NCBI RefSeq assembly: GCF_011378905.1
Contig: NZ_WTPY01000025.1
Location: 1-64,000 of the forward strand
Source: Paraglaciecola sp. 20A4
GTDB taxonomy: Bacteria > Pseudomonadota > Gammaproteobacteria > Enterobacterales > Alteromonadaceae
Reading direction: 5' to 3'
DNA: 64,000 nt
Below the pieces are notes generated by a model that saw nothing but the letters and a program-made list of their open reading frames with translations, was not told where the DNA came from and ran no database searches. Shown here in pieces: positions 26,251 through 36,508 of the stretch (the stretch's first letter is position 1; every line of letters starts with the position of its first letter). Made by a program: the position numbers and the translations under genes.

Positions 26251-27147
26251 ATGGCCGTTATTAATTTTGGTTCTATCAATGTGGACCATGTTTATCAGGT
26301 TGAGCACTTCGTGCAACCTGGTGAAACCTTAGCCTCAACCCATTATCAATGTTTATTGGGTGGCAAAGGTGCGAACCAATCTATCGCCCTTGCTAAAGCC
26401 GGTGCAGATGTACGCCACGTGGGTCGCATCAATGAATCTGACGCCAATTTCAAACAAATCATGATCAAGCACAATATTAATTGTAAATTTGTAGCTTGCA
26501 CCGAAAGCCCTTCCGGACATGCCATTATTCAAGTCACGCCATCTGGTGAAAATGCCATTGTGTTATTTGGTGGTGCCAACCATGAAATTACATCCAAAGA
26601 AGTAATGGCGGCTCTGGATGACGTAAAATCCAGCGATTGGGTATTAACGCAGAATGAGACGAGCGCCATTGATGAAGTACTCAAGCAAGCTAAAGAAAAA
26701 GGTCTCAAAGTTGCGTTCAATCCGGCCCCAATGACAGAGTCAGTTAAGCAACTGCCAGTTGAGTGTATTGACCTTTTGATCGTCAACGAAGTTGAAGCAC
26801 AAGAAATTTCCGGCCATAGCGACTTAGACAGTATGGCGCAATATTTTAGCGCTAACTGGCCAAAGAGTGAGATCATTATCACATTAGGTAAAGCTGGAGT
26901 GTGTATGCTCAAAAACGATCGCAGAATTGAAGTAGATGCATTTGTAGTGGATGCTGTTGATACCACAGCGGCAGGTGATACCTTTATTGGTTTTTTCTTA
27001 TCGGCTTACAGTCAGCACACAGATGCAAAAACTGCGCTTACCCGGGCTTGTGCTGCATCGGCACTTGCCGTTACTCAAGTGGGCGCAGCCCAATCTATTC
27101 CAGATGAAGAACAAGTAAATCGTTTTCTTGCTAAACATAATTGTTAA
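26251..27147 (+). CDS. rbsK: Ribokinase (PfkB family)
   Basis: 298 aa carbohydrate kinase making ribose-5-phosphate from ribose and ATP. It has the PfkB N-terminal LLGGKGANQSIALAKAG motif and the C-terminal DTTAAGDTFIGFF motif, which holds the catalytic Asp and anion hole. The DTTAAGDTF form is the one found in ribokinases. It is followed after 21 nt by a nucleoside hydrolase and then by ygfA and rpiA, so the ribose probably comes from nucleosides. Other PfkB sugar specificities cannot be excluded. Confidence 0.87.
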   Translation: MAVINFGSINVDHVYQVEHFVQPGETLASTHYQCLLGGKGANQSIALAKAGADVRHVGRINESDANFKQIMIKHNINCKFVACTESPSGHAIIQVTPSGENAIVLFGGANHEITSKEVMAALDDVKSSDWVLTQNETSAIDEVLKQAKEKGLKVAFNPAPMTESVKQLPVECIDLLIVNEVEAQEISGHSDLDSMAQYFSANWPKSEIIITLGKAGVCMLKNDRRIEVDAFVVDAVDTTAAGDTFIGFFLSAYSQHTDAKTALTRACAASALAVTQVGAAQSIPDEEQVNRFLAKHNC

Positions 27148-27168
27148 CCCATATTCAAAGAGGACTCT

Positions 27169-28104
27169 ATGAGCCATAAAATTATTCTAGATACCGATCC
27201 GGGAATCGACGATGCAATGGCGATTTTTTTCGCCTTTCAATCTCCAGATATTGACGTACTCGGCCTTACTACCGTTTACGGAAACGTGCCCGTTGAGATG
27301 GCAGCACAAAATGCTCTTACCTTATGCGAAATGGCAGGTGTAGACATTCCAGTATGTAAGGGTGTTGGTATGCCTTGGGTTGGACCACAATCTAAATACG
27401 CGCACTTTGTACATGGTGAAGATGGCTTTGGTAATATTTGCCCTGAGCCTTCAAAACGCAAGTTAGATCCTCGCTCGTCAGCACAATTTATTGTTGAGAT
27501 GGCTCGTCAGTACCCTGGTGAAATTACCGTGGTTGCGATTGGTCCGTTGGGTAACCTAGCGTTGGCACTGCGCCTTGAACCTGAGTTGCCTAAGTTGCTA
27601 AAAGGCGTTTCAATTATGGGCGGCGCGGCATTTGTACCAGGTAATGTTACCCCAGTAGCTGAAGCAAATATCTGGAACGATGCCTATGCAGCTGAAATTG
27701 TTTTCGGAGCAGATTGGGACCTAACGATGTTTGGACTAGATGTGACAATGACGGTCCCCTTTGAACCTGCATTTTTAGAAGCTTTACGCGATAACAATGC
27801 AAAATTAGGAGGCTTTGTTCACGATGCGGCTCAGTTCTATATGGACTTTTACTCACAAAATCGTGAAGAGCGAGTGTGTTTTTTCCATGACGCGATGCCT
27901 ATTGCCCATCTTGTTGATCCAAGTTTGTTTGAAATTGTCCGAGGCAACGCTAGGGTATCAACGGATCCACTAAATATTGGCCAAACGTCAATCGCGCCCA
28001 AAAATACCACCGCCAGCCCAGATTGGCTTGAAGCACAAGAGATTGATGTTGCAGTTAAAGTCGATAAAGAAAAGCTCACCCAATTATACATTGATACCTA
28101 TTAA
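27169..28104 (+). CDS. Inosine-uridine preferring nucleoside hydrolase
   Basis: 311 aa IU-NH family enzyme that splits ribonucleosides into base and ribose. The N-terminal DTDPGIDDAMA motif gives the Asp cluster that binds catalytic calcium, and the VAIGPLGNLA and IMGGA motifs are also present. No signal peptide, so cytoplasmic. Purine or pyrimidine preference (RihA, RihB or RihC type) cannot be assigned. An AGAGGA Shine-Dalgarno precedes the ATG. Product ribose is the substrate of the upstream kinase. Confidence 0.92.
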   Translation: MSHKIILDTDPGIDDAMAIFFAFQSPDIDVLGLTTVYGNVPVEMAAQNALTLCEMAGVDIPVCKGVGMPWVGPQSKYAHFVHGEDGFGNICPEPSKRKLDPRSSAQFIVEMARQYPGEITVVAIGPLGNLALALRLEPELPKLLKGVSIMGGAAFVPGNVTPVAEANIWNDAYAAEIVFGADWDLTMFGLDVTMTVPFEPAFLEALRDNNAKLGGFVHDAAQFYMDFYSQNREERVCFFHDAMPIAHLVDPSLFEIVRGNARVSTDPLNIGQTSIAPKNTTASPDWLEAQEIDVAVKVDKEKLTQLYIDTY

Positions 28105-28192
28105 ATTACGGTAGATGTAGATATGCCGATAGCGCGACAGATTACCTGTTCGATATCGGTATTATCTCAATCAAGTTAAAAACATATCGAAA

Positions 28193-28795
28193 ATGACTAT
28201 GCATACACCTGAAACACGGCAAACTCTACGTCAACATTTTCGTCAAAAGCGCAACAACTTGTCTGACGAGCAGCAGAAGCGCGCCAGCCATGAACTATTG
28301 TCCCAATGTCGAGTGACCGAACAATATCAGGTGGCAAAGAATATCGCCTGTTATTTGGCTCAAGACGGTGAGATTTCAATGCGATCTGTGATCGAAGATG
28401 CCTGGTCTCAAGGGAAAATAGTCTGCTTACCCGTACTGCATCCATTTTCTGAGGGTCAACTTCTATTCTTGCGCTACCATAAAAACAGCCCAATGAAAGC
28501 GAACAAATTTGGCATTGATGAGCCGCAGCTGAGGGTAACTGATATCGTCCCACTGCCCAAAATAGATGTACTTTTTGCGCCTTTAGTTGCCTTCGATCTC
28601 CAGGGGCAGCGTTTGGGTATGGGAGGAGGATTTTATGATCGCACTTTAGTACCCGTTGCTCGAGATAAGCTTACCACTAAGGTATACGGTGTGGCTCATG
28701 ATTGTCAGAAAGTAAAAAATGGTATAAAAAGTGACAAATGGGATATTCCCATGCAACAAATTATGACCCCTTCAAGAATCTATGTAACGCCTTGA
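28193..28795 (+). CDS. ygfA: 5-formyltetrahydrofolate cyclo-ligase
   Basis: 200 aa ATP-dependent enzyme converting 5-formyl-THF to 5,10-methenyl-THF, which rescues stored or inhibitory folate. The family signature GMGGGFYDRTL near residue 142-152 and a basic N-terminus (RQTLRQHFRQKRNNL) are seen. In many Gammaproteobacteria this gene directly follows 6S RNA and is co-transcribed with it; here it is about 2.6 kb away. In-frame ATGs at 28193 and 28199 are both possible. Confidence 0.93.
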   Translation: MTMHTPETRQTLRQHFRQKRNNLSDEQQKRASHELLSQCRVTEQYQVAKNIACYLAQDGEISMRSVIEDAWSQGKIVCLPVLHPFSEGQLLFLRYHKNSPMKANKFGIDEPQLRVTDIVPLPKIDVLFAPLVAFDLQGQRLGMGGGFYDRTLVPVARDKLTTKVYGVAHDCQKVKNGIKSDKWDIPMQQIMTPSRIYVTP

Positions 28796-28880
28796 AGCGA
28801 AGATAATTCTTACGCCAAATGTATATTTTACTTTCACCTTGGGTATACTTTGTTTATCAACAGAATGAATGACGAATTCC

Positions 28881-29537
28881 ATGAACCAAGATGATAAAAA
28901 GAAAGCTGCAGCTCAAGCCGCTATCCGATATGTCGAGCAAGACTCAATCGTTGGCGTAGGCACGGGCTCAACGGTTAATTATTTTATAGAGGCATTAGCA
29001 TCAGTTAAAAACACGATTCAAGGGGCTGTTTCAAGCTCAGAGGCTTCAACTAAACGATTAGAAGCATTGGGTATTGAAGTGTTTGATCTGAACTCCGTAG
29101 ATCAATTATCGGTATACGTAGATGGCGCAGACGAAATAACGGAACATCGCCATATGATTAAAGGTGGCGGCGCGGCATTAACCCGTGAAAAAATTGTTTC
29201 TGCAGTGGCCAAGAAATTTGTTTGTATCATTGATGATACAAAAAATGTTCCTATTTTAGGGGCGTTTCCACTCCCCGTAGAAGTGATACCAATGGCCCGC
29301 TCATACGTCGCACGGGAAATCGTTAAACTTGGCGGAGATCCCGTTTATCGCCAGGGAGTGGTAACCGACAACGGGAATGTATTGCTTGATGTATTCAATC
29401 TCAAGATATTAAACCCAGTAGAATTAGAACGAGACCTAAATAATATCGTCGGCGTGGTGACCAATGGCCTTTTCGCTATGCGCGGCGCTGACGTAGTGCT
29501 AACAGGTACTGAATCCGGCGTGCAAGTAAGCGAATAA
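28881..29537 (+). CDS. rpiA: Ribose-5-phosphate isomerase A
   Basis: Interconverts ribose-5-phosphate and ribulose-5-phosphate. It has [12 protein letters not shown] (phosphate loop), [17 protein letters not shown] with catalytic acids, and [15 protein letters not shown] with the catalytic Lys/Glu region. ATG at 28881 (MNQDDKKK) gives 218 aa and aligns with E. coli RpiA; an upstream ATG at 28869 would add four residues. It closes the nucleoside-to-pentose-phosphate run and is followed by a strong terminator. Confidence 0.95.
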   Translation: MNQDDKKKAAAQAAIRYVEQDSIVGVGTGSTVNYFIEALASVKNTIQGAVSSSEASTKRLEALGIEVFDLNSVDQLSVYVDGADEITEHRHMIKGGGAALTREKIVSAVAKKFVCIIDDTKNVPILGAFPLPVEVIPMARSYVAREIVKLGGDPVYRQGVVTDNGNVLLDVFNLKILNPVELERDLNNIVGVVTNGLFAMRGADVVLTGTESGVQVSE

Positions 29538-29571
29538 AAAAACTACCTTATTCGAGTAATATTATTTATGT

Positions 29572-29596
29572 AAACCGCCTTGAATGGCGGTTTTTT
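29572..29596 (+). terminator. Rho-independent terminator of rpiA
   Basis: Stem AAACCGCC / GGCGGTTT (8 bp) with a 6-nt loop, followed by T's (TTTTTT spanning the end of the stem). It lies 34 nt after the rpiA stop. Confidence 0.88.
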
Positions 29597-29727
29597 CGCC
29601 CAAGAATATGTCACCCTAAACACCAAACCCTTGCACACTGCCTTACTCGACTCTCTATTTGTAGAACGTAATCGTGTAAATTCATTTAAATTTTATAAAA
29701 ATTCGCCTGCGATTCACCGTATATGCA

Positions 29728-30123
29728 TTAACTTAAACTGTCAGTTTGCAATTTACTGACAATATCCGCATTAGCGGCGGGGAAAGCGTAATCACTTAAC
29801 TGGGGAATACTAACCCAGCAGCTAATTTGGCCCTCTAGGTGCTGTGGCTCGCCCTTGAACCCCTCAACTAGCTGAATATGTAGGCGAACACGCTTGTCAC
29901 CATAATCGTGCTCAATCAGCATATAATCCCGTAACGCGATGACATCAATGCCAACTTCCTCTTGTAACTCTCGCGTTAATGCTTGAGCCGGTGTTTCGCC
30001 AAGTTCGATCTTGCCCCCAGGAAATTCCCATTTGCCCCCTTGGTGTAAATCTTCGGAACGTTTGCTGATATAAATAGTTTGTTCTCGCTTAATGACCCCT
30101 ACTGCTACGTCGACCACTTTCAT
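29728..30123 (-). CDS. mutT: 8-oxo-dGTP diphosphatase MutT
   Basis: 131 aa Nudix hydrolase, the normal MutT size, cleansing 8-oxo-dGTP from the nucleotide pool. A full Nudix box is present: GGKIELGETPAQALTREL followed by QEEVGI. The N-terminal VVDVAVGVI and the KWEFPGG stretch are MutT-like. It follows secA on the same strand after 96 nt, as in E. coli, but a terminator lies between them. Confidence 0.95.
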   Translation of the reverse strand: MKVVDVAVGVIKREQTIYISKRSEDLHQGGKWEFPGGKIELGETPAQALTRELQEEVGIDVIALRDYMLIEHDYGDKRVRLHIQLVEGFKGEPQHLEGQISCWVSIPQLSDYAFPAANADIVSKLQTDSLS

Positions 30124-30145
30124 TGAAGCACCTTATATTTTACCC

Positions 30146-30182
30146 AAAAAAAACGGGCTAATTCTATTCGAAATAACCCGCC
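30146..30182 (-). terminator. Rho-independent terminator of secA
   Basis: On the minus strand an imperfect stem GCGGGTTATTT / AATTAGCCCG is followed by an 8-base T-run (30146-30153). It lies just past the secA stop and before mutT. Confidence 0.72.
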
Positions 30183-30219
30183 TTTAGTAACACTTGGCAC
30201 GAATGCCCTTAGCGTTTTG

Positions 30220-32952
30220 TTAGTTTAGTTTACCGTGACATTGCTTATACTTTTGACCTGAACCGCAAGGACAAGGATCGTTGCGACCTACCTTAGGTCC
30301 TTCACGCAATGCGTTACCAGAGCGCGCCGGAGGCGCTGTTTGCTCTGGTGCTGACTCAGGAACTTGTGTGGCACTTGCGGCTTCATGTTCATACTGTTTG
30401 GGTTGTTCATCAGCTTGTCTTCGTTGCTCTTCAACTGCCTCAACGTCAGACTCGGCCTTCACTTGCACTTTACTTAACACGGTCACAACTTCTACTTTTA
30501 ATGCTTCGAGCATTTCAGTGAATAATTCAAATGACTCACGCTTGTATTCTTGCTTAGGATTCTTTTGTGCATAACCACGTAGATGAATACCTTGACGAAG
30601 GTGATCCATCGCCGCCAAGTGTTCTTTCCAATGACTATCTAAGTTTTGTAGCATAACCGCTTTTTCAAATTGACGAAGTACGTCAGCACCAACCACCTCT
30701 TCTTTAGCTTTATAGCTGGCGTTTACTTCATCTAAGATACGTTCACGAATTTTTTCTTCAAATAATTTGTCATCTTCGTCAATCCATTTTTGCAGCGGTA
30801 TATCTAATAAAAACTCACTTTTGAAATGCCCTTCAAGACCACTTACGTCCCACATTTCACTAAGTGATTGAGGCGGAATATATTGATCGATAATACTATT
30901 AACCACGTCCACACGAATGGCATCGATAGTGGCGCTAATCTCACCTTCGTCGAGTAGTTCGTTACGTTGTTCGTAAATAACTTTACGCTGATCGTTAGCG
31001 ACATCATCAAATTCAAGAAGTTGTTTACGCATATCGAAGTTGCGGCCTTCGACTTTACGTTGGGCATTTTCGATAGCCCGGGTAACCCAAGGATGCTCAA
31101 TCGCTTCCCCACGCTCCATACCCAAACGCTTCATCATGTTGCCCATTTTTTCAGAGGCAAATATGCGCATTAAGGCATCATCTAGTGATAAATAGAAGCG
31201 TGAAGAACCCGCATCCCCCTGACGGCCTGAACGACCTCGTAATTGATTATCAATACGACGAGACTCATGGCGTTCCGTACCAATTATATGCAAACCACCT
31301 GACTCGATAACAGCATCATGGTCTTTCTGCCACTGCTCTTTGATCTTTTCGATGGTGCCCGGTTTAGGATCGTGAATACCTTCAACGGCAACTTGCCAGT
31401 TTCCGCCAAGAACAATATCAGTACCCCGACCGGCCATATTGGTGGCGATGGTCACTGCACCAGGTTTACCGGCTTGGGCAACAATATCAGCTTCTTGCTC
31501 GTGGAATTTAGCATTAAGGACCTTGTGAGGAATTTTAGCCTTTTTCAGAATATCTGATATCAACTCTGAATTTTCAATTGAAACTGTACCCACAAGTGTC
31601 GGTTGACCGCGTTTAACACAGTCCTTGATGTCTTCGACAATCGCTTCGTATTTTTCTTGGGCGGTGAGGTAAATCAAATCCGCCTTATCTTTACGCACCA
31701 TTGGTTTGTTAGTAGGAATAACAACCGTATCTAAGCCGTAAATACTTTGAAATTCAAACGCCTCAGTATCAGCGGTACCTGTCATACCGGCTAATTTGTC
31801 GTATAAACGGAAGTAATTTTGGAATGTGATCGAAGCGAGTGTTTGGTTCTCGTTTTGGATATTCACTTCTTCTTTTGCTTCAACCGCTTGATGCAAACCT
31901 TCAGACCAACGACGACCTTCCATTGTACGGCCGGTATGCTCATCAACGATAACCACATCGTCGCCTTTGACGATGTAATCCACATCTCGGCTGAATAACT
32001 TGTGCGCACGTAGAGCGGCATTAACATGATGCAGCAATGAAATATTTGCCGCTGCAAAAAGTGACTCATTTTCGTCTAAAATACCACTGGACTTTAAAAT
32101 TTCTTCGACGTGGATTTGACCTTTTTCGGTCAAATGAACCTGCTTACCTTTTTCATCAATAGTGTAATCGCCGTCACCATTATTACCCTCTTCATCTTCT
32201 TTATCTTGTAGTTCGAGCTGAGGAATAATGGTATTTATCTTGCGATAGAGTTCAGAACTATCTTCTGCTTGGCCAGATATAATCAGGGGGGTTCTAGCTT
32301 CATCAATTAAGATTGAATCCACTTCATCGATAATCGCATAATGAAGTTCACGCTGTACTCGATCATTTGGACTAAACGCCATATTGTCACGCAAGTAATC
32401 AAAGCCGAACTCGTTGTTTGTACCGTAAGTAATATCAGCTGCGTAGGCTTCTTTCTTCTGGGCGTGGTTCATGCCTGGAATATTACAACCGACCGTTAAA
32501 CCCAAAAATTCAAACAAAGGACGGCTGCCTTCTGCATCACGACTCGCCAAATAGTCATTGACGGTAATAATGTGTACACCTTTTCCGCTTAATGCATTTA
32601 AGTAAGCAGGTAACGTCGAGGTCAGTGTTTTACCCTCACCGGTGCGCATTTCAGCAATTTGACCAGTATGTAAAACTTGCCCGCCCAGCATCTGAACATC
32701 AAAGTGACGCATGGAAAAAACACGTTTACTGGCTTCACGAACAACGGCAAAGGCTTCAGGCAACAAAGTATCTGTGCTTTCACCGTCTTGCAAACGTTTT
32801 TGGAATTCACCTGTTTTAGCTTTAAGTTGCTCATCACTAAGCGCCTCAAACTCGGTTTCTACCTGGTTAACTTGCTCAGTAATTTTATTTAATTTTTTTA
32901 AAGTTCGGTCATTACGGCTACCAAAAACCTTGGTCAGAATACTCGAAAACAT
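30220..32952 (-). CDS. secA: Protein translocase ATPase SecA
   Basis: 910 aa motor that drives preproteins through SecYEG. Walker A in [13 protein letters not shown] near residue 105, DEAD-type [16 protein letters not shown], conserved GTDIVLGGN, and the helicase motif RGRSGRQGD. The C-terminus carries the zinc-binding tail [17 protein letters not shown] that contacts SecB. Full length and uninterrupted. It lies after an M23 peptidase gene rather than secM, so the E. coli style SecM arrest control is not evident. Confidence 0.98.
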   Translation of the reverse strand: MFSSILTKVFGSRNDRTLKKLNKITEQVNQVETEFEALSDEQLKAKTGEFQKRLQDGESTDTLLPEAFAVVREASKRVFSMRHFDVQMLGGQVLHTGQIAEMRTGEGKTLTSTLPAYLNALSGKGVHIITVNDYLASRDAEGSRPLFEFLGLTVGCNIPGMNHAQKKEAYAADITYGTNNEFGFDYLRDNMAFSPNDRVQRELHYAIIDEVDSILIDEARTPLIISGQAEDSSELYRKINTIIPQLELQDKEDEEGNNGDGDYTIDEKGKQVHLTEKGQIHVEEILKSSGILDENESLFAAANISLLHHVNAALRAHKLFSRDVDYIVKGDDVVIVDEHTGRTMEGRRWSEGLHQAVEAKEEVNIQNENQTLASITFQNYFRLYDKLAGMTGTADTEAFEFQSIYGLDTVVIPTNKPMVRKDKADLIYLTAQEKYEAIVEDIKDCVKRGQPTLVGTVSIENSELISDILKKAKIPHKVLNAKFHEQEADIVAQAGKPGAVTIATNMAGRGTDIVLGGNWQVAVEGIHDPKPGTIEKIKEQWQKDHDAVIESGGLHIIGTERHESRRIDNQLRGRSGRQGDAGSSRFYLSLDDALMRIFASEKMGNMMKRLGMERGEAIEHPWVTRAIENAQRKVEGRNFDMRKQLLEFDDVANDQRKVIYEQRNELLDEGEISATIDAIRVDVVNSIIDQYIPPQSLSEMWDVSGLEGHFKSEFLLDIPLQKWIDEDDKLFEEKIRERILDEVNASYKAKEEVVGADVLRQFEKAVMLQNLDSHWKEHLAAMDHLRQGIHLRGYAQKNPKQEYKRESFELFTEMLEALKVEVVTVLSKVQVKAESDVEAVEEQRRQADEQPKQYEHEAASATQVPESAPEQTAPPARSGNALREGPKVGRNDPCPCGSGQKYKQCHGKLN

Positions 32953-33124
32953 GGATTTACAGCTTCCAATCTAATAAATGAATGATATTACTGCCGGCGA
33001 TGGCGTAAAAATCATAACTAAAATAAAACAAACGGCTCCAATGAGCTGATTGCCAATAATTAACGAAAAATTTCGTTGGACGACAACAAACAAACTGTCC
33101 CTGCGTTAGCTAGTGATCGAATAG

Positions 33125-34024
33125 CTAATCGCGATATACAAATGGCAACGGATCTTGTGGTTGCCCTTTATTAATGACTTCATAATGTACATGAGGACCC
33201 GTCGATCGACCAGTATTCCCCATTAATGCAATTGATTGGCCTTTGGTTACTACATCACCCATTTTTACATTGAGCGTTTTATTATGCCCGAACCGTGTGA
33301 CCAATCCATTACCATGGTCAATTTCTACTAAATTACCGTAGCCATATCGCGATGCAGCCCAAGTCACTATACCGGCACCCGTAGCTAAAACAGGCTCACC
33401 CTCTGCACCAGCGAAGTCTAAGCCTTTGTGCATGGTTGGCTTCCCTGTAAACGGGTCGGTACGAATACCGTAATAAGATGATAACCAACCTGCTTCAATG
33501 GGACGGCCCGCTAAAGCACTTTCTTCAGTTATATGGTGACTCATTAGGATAGATTCAAGCGCACCGAGCTGCTGCTCTTTATTTTCGAGCTCATCGAGCA
33601 TGATTTCTATGCGCGATACCACATTATATTGACCTAAATCAGTAGACGTCTCGGGAAGCGCAGCGACTTCTTCATCTGCTACAGAGAAACTAAACTCTTT
33701 TGGATTTAATTGTGCTTGTTCAACTAACCTAGCCCCTAACGCATTCACTTTGACCAGTCTGCTTTGTGCTTCAGCTAATTTTTGCAACACAATTGCAAGA
33801 CGTTGTTCTGTGGTATTTTTCAAGTCATCTATTTGGGCTTGCTGCTGATGTAATCCAGATTGTGCCAAAGCCAATCGCGCGAGATTTTCATCTGGTGAAT
33901 CAGTAGAACGACTAGATATGAGAAAGAGCCCGCATATAACGATAAAGCACGTCAATATCTGGCGCTTAGTCGGCCGATATACATAACGCGATTTTTTACT
34001 GCGATACAGTAACGTCAAACTCAT
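33125..34024 (-). CDS. Membrane-anchored M23 (LytM) peptidase
   Basis: About 299 aa from the ATG at 34022-34024; an ORF open further upstream adds 32 residues unlike a leader. A short basic N-terminus, one hydrophobic helix (ILTCFIVICGLFLIS) and a coiled-coil stretch (about residues 55-170) precede the M23 domain. The zinc ligands are visible as HKGLDFA (His, Asp) and HVHYEV (HxH), so it should be an active peptidoglycan endopeptidase. Located between lpxC and secA, a position kept in several gammaproteobacterial groups, it fits septal wall remodelling beside the dcw cluster. Confidence 0.9.
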   Translation of the reverse strand: MSLTLLYRSKKSRYVYRPTKRQILTCFIVICGLFLISSRSTDSPDENLARLALAQSGLHQQQAQIDDLKNTTEQRLAIVLQKLAEAQSRLVKVNALGARLVEQAQLNPKEFSFSVADEEVAALPETSTDLGQYNVVSRIEIMLDELENKEQQLGALESILMSHHITEESALAGRPIEAGWLSSYYGIRTDPFTGKPTMHKGLDFAGAEGEPVLATGAGIVTWAASRYGYGNLVEIDHGNGLVTRFGHNKTLNVKMGDVVTKGQSIALMGNTGRSTGPHVHYEVINKGQPQDPLPFVYRD

Positions 34025-34117
34025 TATTGAACAATTCCCCAAGGTTGGGTGCTTAACATCTCTTATGAGGTGCAGTTTAACAAAGGGCTGTGGATAAACA
34101 AAATCAATTCGCCTTAA

Positions 34118-34146
34118 CAAAAAATGCCGCTATAAGCGGCATTTTA
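34118..34146 (-). terminator. Rho-independent terminator of lpxC
   Basis: Stem ATGCCGCT / AGCGGCAT (8 bp) with a 3-nt loop and a T-run on the minus strand (34118-34123). A matching T stretch on the other strand makes it potentially bidirectional. It separates lpxC from the M23 gene. Confidence 0.85.
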
Positions 34147-34159
34147 ATAATAATTCAAT

Positions 34160-35074
34160 TTAGTTCGTTAAGATAGGTGATGCGAATCTAATGGGTAACT
34201 CTTCACTGTTATCGTAACTAACGAATTCCCAACATGCTTGATTTTGTAGCAAAGCGTTGAGTAATTTATTATTTAGTCCATGGCCTGTTTTATAAGCGAC
34301 AAGCTCACCAATAATACTGTGCCCACATAAATATAAATCGCCAATTGCATCCAAAATCTTATGCTTAAGGAATTCATCACTATAACGTAATCCTTCGGGA
34401 TTAAGCACGCGATAGTCATCTAATGCCACAGCATTTGCCATGCTGCCACCTAACGCTAAGTTATTGGCATTCATGTATTCTAAATCTTTCATAAAACCAA
34501 ATGTGCGAGCACGGCTGACTTCATCCACATATGACGCTGAATCAAAATCTAAAACCATATGCTGACGGGTTTGACTAATTGCCGGGTGATCGAAATCGAT
34601 TCTAAAATCCACACGGAAGCCATCATGGGGTTTTAACTCTGCCCACTTATCGCCATCTTTTACTTTGATCGCTTTTTTGATCTTTATAAATTGCTTTGGC
34701 GCATTTAATTCTTCAATACCCACTGATTGCAGTAAAAAGATAAACGGGCTAGCGCTACCGTCCATTATCGGCAATTCATCGCTATCAACTTCAACAATGA
34801 TGTTGTCGATACCTAAACCCGCTAAAGCTGAAGCCAAGTGCTCTACGGTGGAGATACTCACACCGTCAGCGTTGGTTATACACGTACATAACATCGTGTC
34901 GCCTACTAATTCAGCGCGAGCTGGAATATCCGCATGAGGCTCAAGGTCAACGCGGCGAAATACAATACCTGTATTCGCCGGCGCAGGCCGGAGAGTCATA
35001 GTGACCTTGTCACCTTTGTGCAGACCAATCCCTGTCTCTTGAACAGATTGTTTGATAGTACGTTGTTTAATCAT
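34160..35074 (-). CDS. lpxC: UDP-3-O-acyl-N-acetylglucosamine deacetylase
   Basis: Zinc enzyme catalysing the committed step of lipid A synthesis. 304 aa, the usual length. Zinc ligands appear in [12 protein letters not shown] (first His) and [12 protein letters not shown] (His and Asp), with the catalytic His in GHGLNNKLL. It follows ftsZ by 176 nt, as in E. coli, and has its own near-perfect promoter in that gap, so lipid A supply need not depend on the long dcw transcript. The C-terminal region that governs FtsH degradation in enterics is not recognisable. Confidence 0.97.
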   Translation of the reverse strand: MIKQRTIKQSVQETGIGLHKGDKVTMTLRPAPANTGIVFRRVDLEPHADIPARAELVGDTMLCTCITNADGVSISTVEHLASALAGLGIDNIIVEVDSDELPIMDGSASPFIFLLQSVGIEELNAPKQFIKIKKAIKVKDGDKWAELKPHDGFRVDFRIDFDHPAISQTRQHMVLDFDSASYVDEVSRARTFGFMKDLEYMNANNLALGGSMANAVALDDYRVLNPEGLRYSDEFLKHKILDAIGDLYLCGHSIIGELVAYKTGHGLNNKLLNALLQNQACWEFVSYDNSEELPIRFASPILTN

Positions 35075-35116
35075 TTTATTTCTTGGCTCTAGTTAACCTA
35101 ATAAAAAGCGGCACGT

Positions 35117-35145
35117 ATTATATAAAATAAAGTGTCTATTGTCAA
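35117..35145 (-). promoter_or_regulatory. Sigma-70 promoter of lpxC
   Basis: On the minus strand TTGACA (35140-35145) and TATAAT (35117-35122) are both exact consensus hexamers with the ideal 17-nt spacer. Transcription would start about 35 nt before the lpxC ATG. Confidence 0.85.
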
Positions 35146-35250
35146 AATAGTGTCACATTCACTCTTTTCAAGCCATATTCACAATATATTATGTTGTATG
35201 GCGTAAAGTGATAAGACTACACATTAGTCTAATAATTCATTGACCGGTTT

Positions 35251-36423
35251 TTAGTCAGCTTGCTTACGTAAAAACGCAGGAATATCTAAATACTCAAGAT
35301 CATTACCTGTGTCAGTTCGTTCTTCACTTACTACTGAACGGCTACTTTCGGTTGTCACACTCGCTTGCATATTGTCAGTACCATTGGCTTGAATGCGCAC
35401 TTCTTGCTGCTCATTTGAAACGCGAGCTGAACTGCGATTTGATACCAATGAAATATCAGGCTTACGTTCTGCACCAATACCGGTAGCAACAACGGTTACT
35501 CGCAGTTCATCAGACATATCCATATCAATTACGGTACCCACTACTACGGTAGCGTTTTCAGAAGCAAAGGCTTTAACTGCATTACCCACCGTTTCAAACT
35601 CATCAATTGAGAAGTCAGGACCGGCAGTAATATTGACCAAAATTCCGCGAGCGCCAGATAAATCGATATCCTCTAACAGTGGGCAAGCTATTGCTCCCTC
35701 TGAAGCTTCCTCAGCACGGTCTTCACCTGAAGCTGAACCACTGCCCATCATTGCAGTGCCCATCTCAGACATAACGGTTTTCACATCGGCGAAATCGACG
35801 TTAATTAAACCTGGACGCGTGATCAATTCAGCGATCCCTTGTACAGCGCCGCGTAGAATATCGTTTGCTGCACTGAAAGCTTGTAATAAAGGCGTACCTT
35901 TACCCATCACTTTAAGTAATTTCTCATTAGGGATAGTGATGAGTGAGTCAACGTATTTTGATAACTCTTCGATACCTTGCTCAGCAAAATCTGTGCGTTT
36001 ACGGCCTTCAAATGGAAATGGCTTAGTAACCACAGCAACGGTTAAAATGCCCAACTCTTTGGCTATTTTTGCCACTTCAGGGGCTGCACCAGTACCAGTA
36101 CCGCCACCCATGCCAGCAGTGATAAACACCATATCTGCGCCTTCTAGCGCTTGGCGAATAGTTTCACGATCTTCTTCTGCAGCTTGACGACCCACATTCG
36201 GGTTGGCACCTGCTCCTAAGCCTTTGGTCACACCTGAGCCAATTTGTAACGTCACGTTAGCTGCTGAGCTACGTAAAACTTGTGCATCGGTATTAATTGC
36301 GATGAACTCAACGCCCTCAATACAGTGTGCAACCATGTGTTCGATAGCGTTTCCGCCACCACCACCGACACCAATAACTTTGATGACGGCTTCTTCACTA
36401 TGACTATCCATTAATTCAAACAT
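35251..36423 (-). CDS. ftsZ: Cell division GTPase FtsZ
   Basis: Tubulin-like protein that forms the division ring. The tubulin signature [10 protein letters not shown] is intact, with the upstream [13 protein letters not shown] nucleotide loop. The variable linker is followed by the C-terminal peptide DIPAFLRKQ that binds FtsA and ZipA. The ATG at 36421-36423 (MFELMDSH) matches homologues, giving 390 aa; a longer upstream reading frame is not used. The 85-nt gap after ftsA may carry an additional promoter. Confidence 0.97.
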   Translation of the reverse strand: MFELMDSHSEEAVIKVIGVGGGGGNAIEHMVAHCIEGVEFIAINTDAQVLRSSAANVTLQIGSGVTKGLGAGANPNVGRQAAEEDRETIRQALEGADMVFITAGMGGGTGTGAAPEVAKIAKELGILTVAVVTKPFPFEGRKRTDFAEQGIEELSKYVDSLITIPNEKLLKVMGKGTPLLQAFSAANDILRGAVQGIAELITRPGLINVDFADVKTVMSEMGTAMMGSGSASGEDRAEEASEGAIACPLLEDIDLSGARGILVNITAGPDFSIDEFETVGNAVKAFASENATVVVGTVIDMDMSDELRVTVVATGIGAERKPDISLVSNRSSARVSNEQQEVRIQANGTDNMQASVTTESSRSVVSEERTDTGNDLEYLDIPAFLRKQAD

Positions 36424-36508
36424 ATTTACTCTCCGGTTTTTTGCGCTAAGACGTGCAAGCAAAATAACTTGCGGCCTATAGTTTTTTTAAGTTTATTTAA
36501 AAGCAGGT

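Noticed and set aside
32953-33124. Possible secM-like arrest peptide before secA
   Set aside because: Only about 170 nt, no frame with a leader and a Pro-ended arrest motif.
35393-36187. 264-codon frame antisense to ftsZ, with Ser/Ala/Pro-rich translation
   Set aside because: It mirrors ftsZ codon structure on the other strand; no homologue-like motif and no ribosome site.
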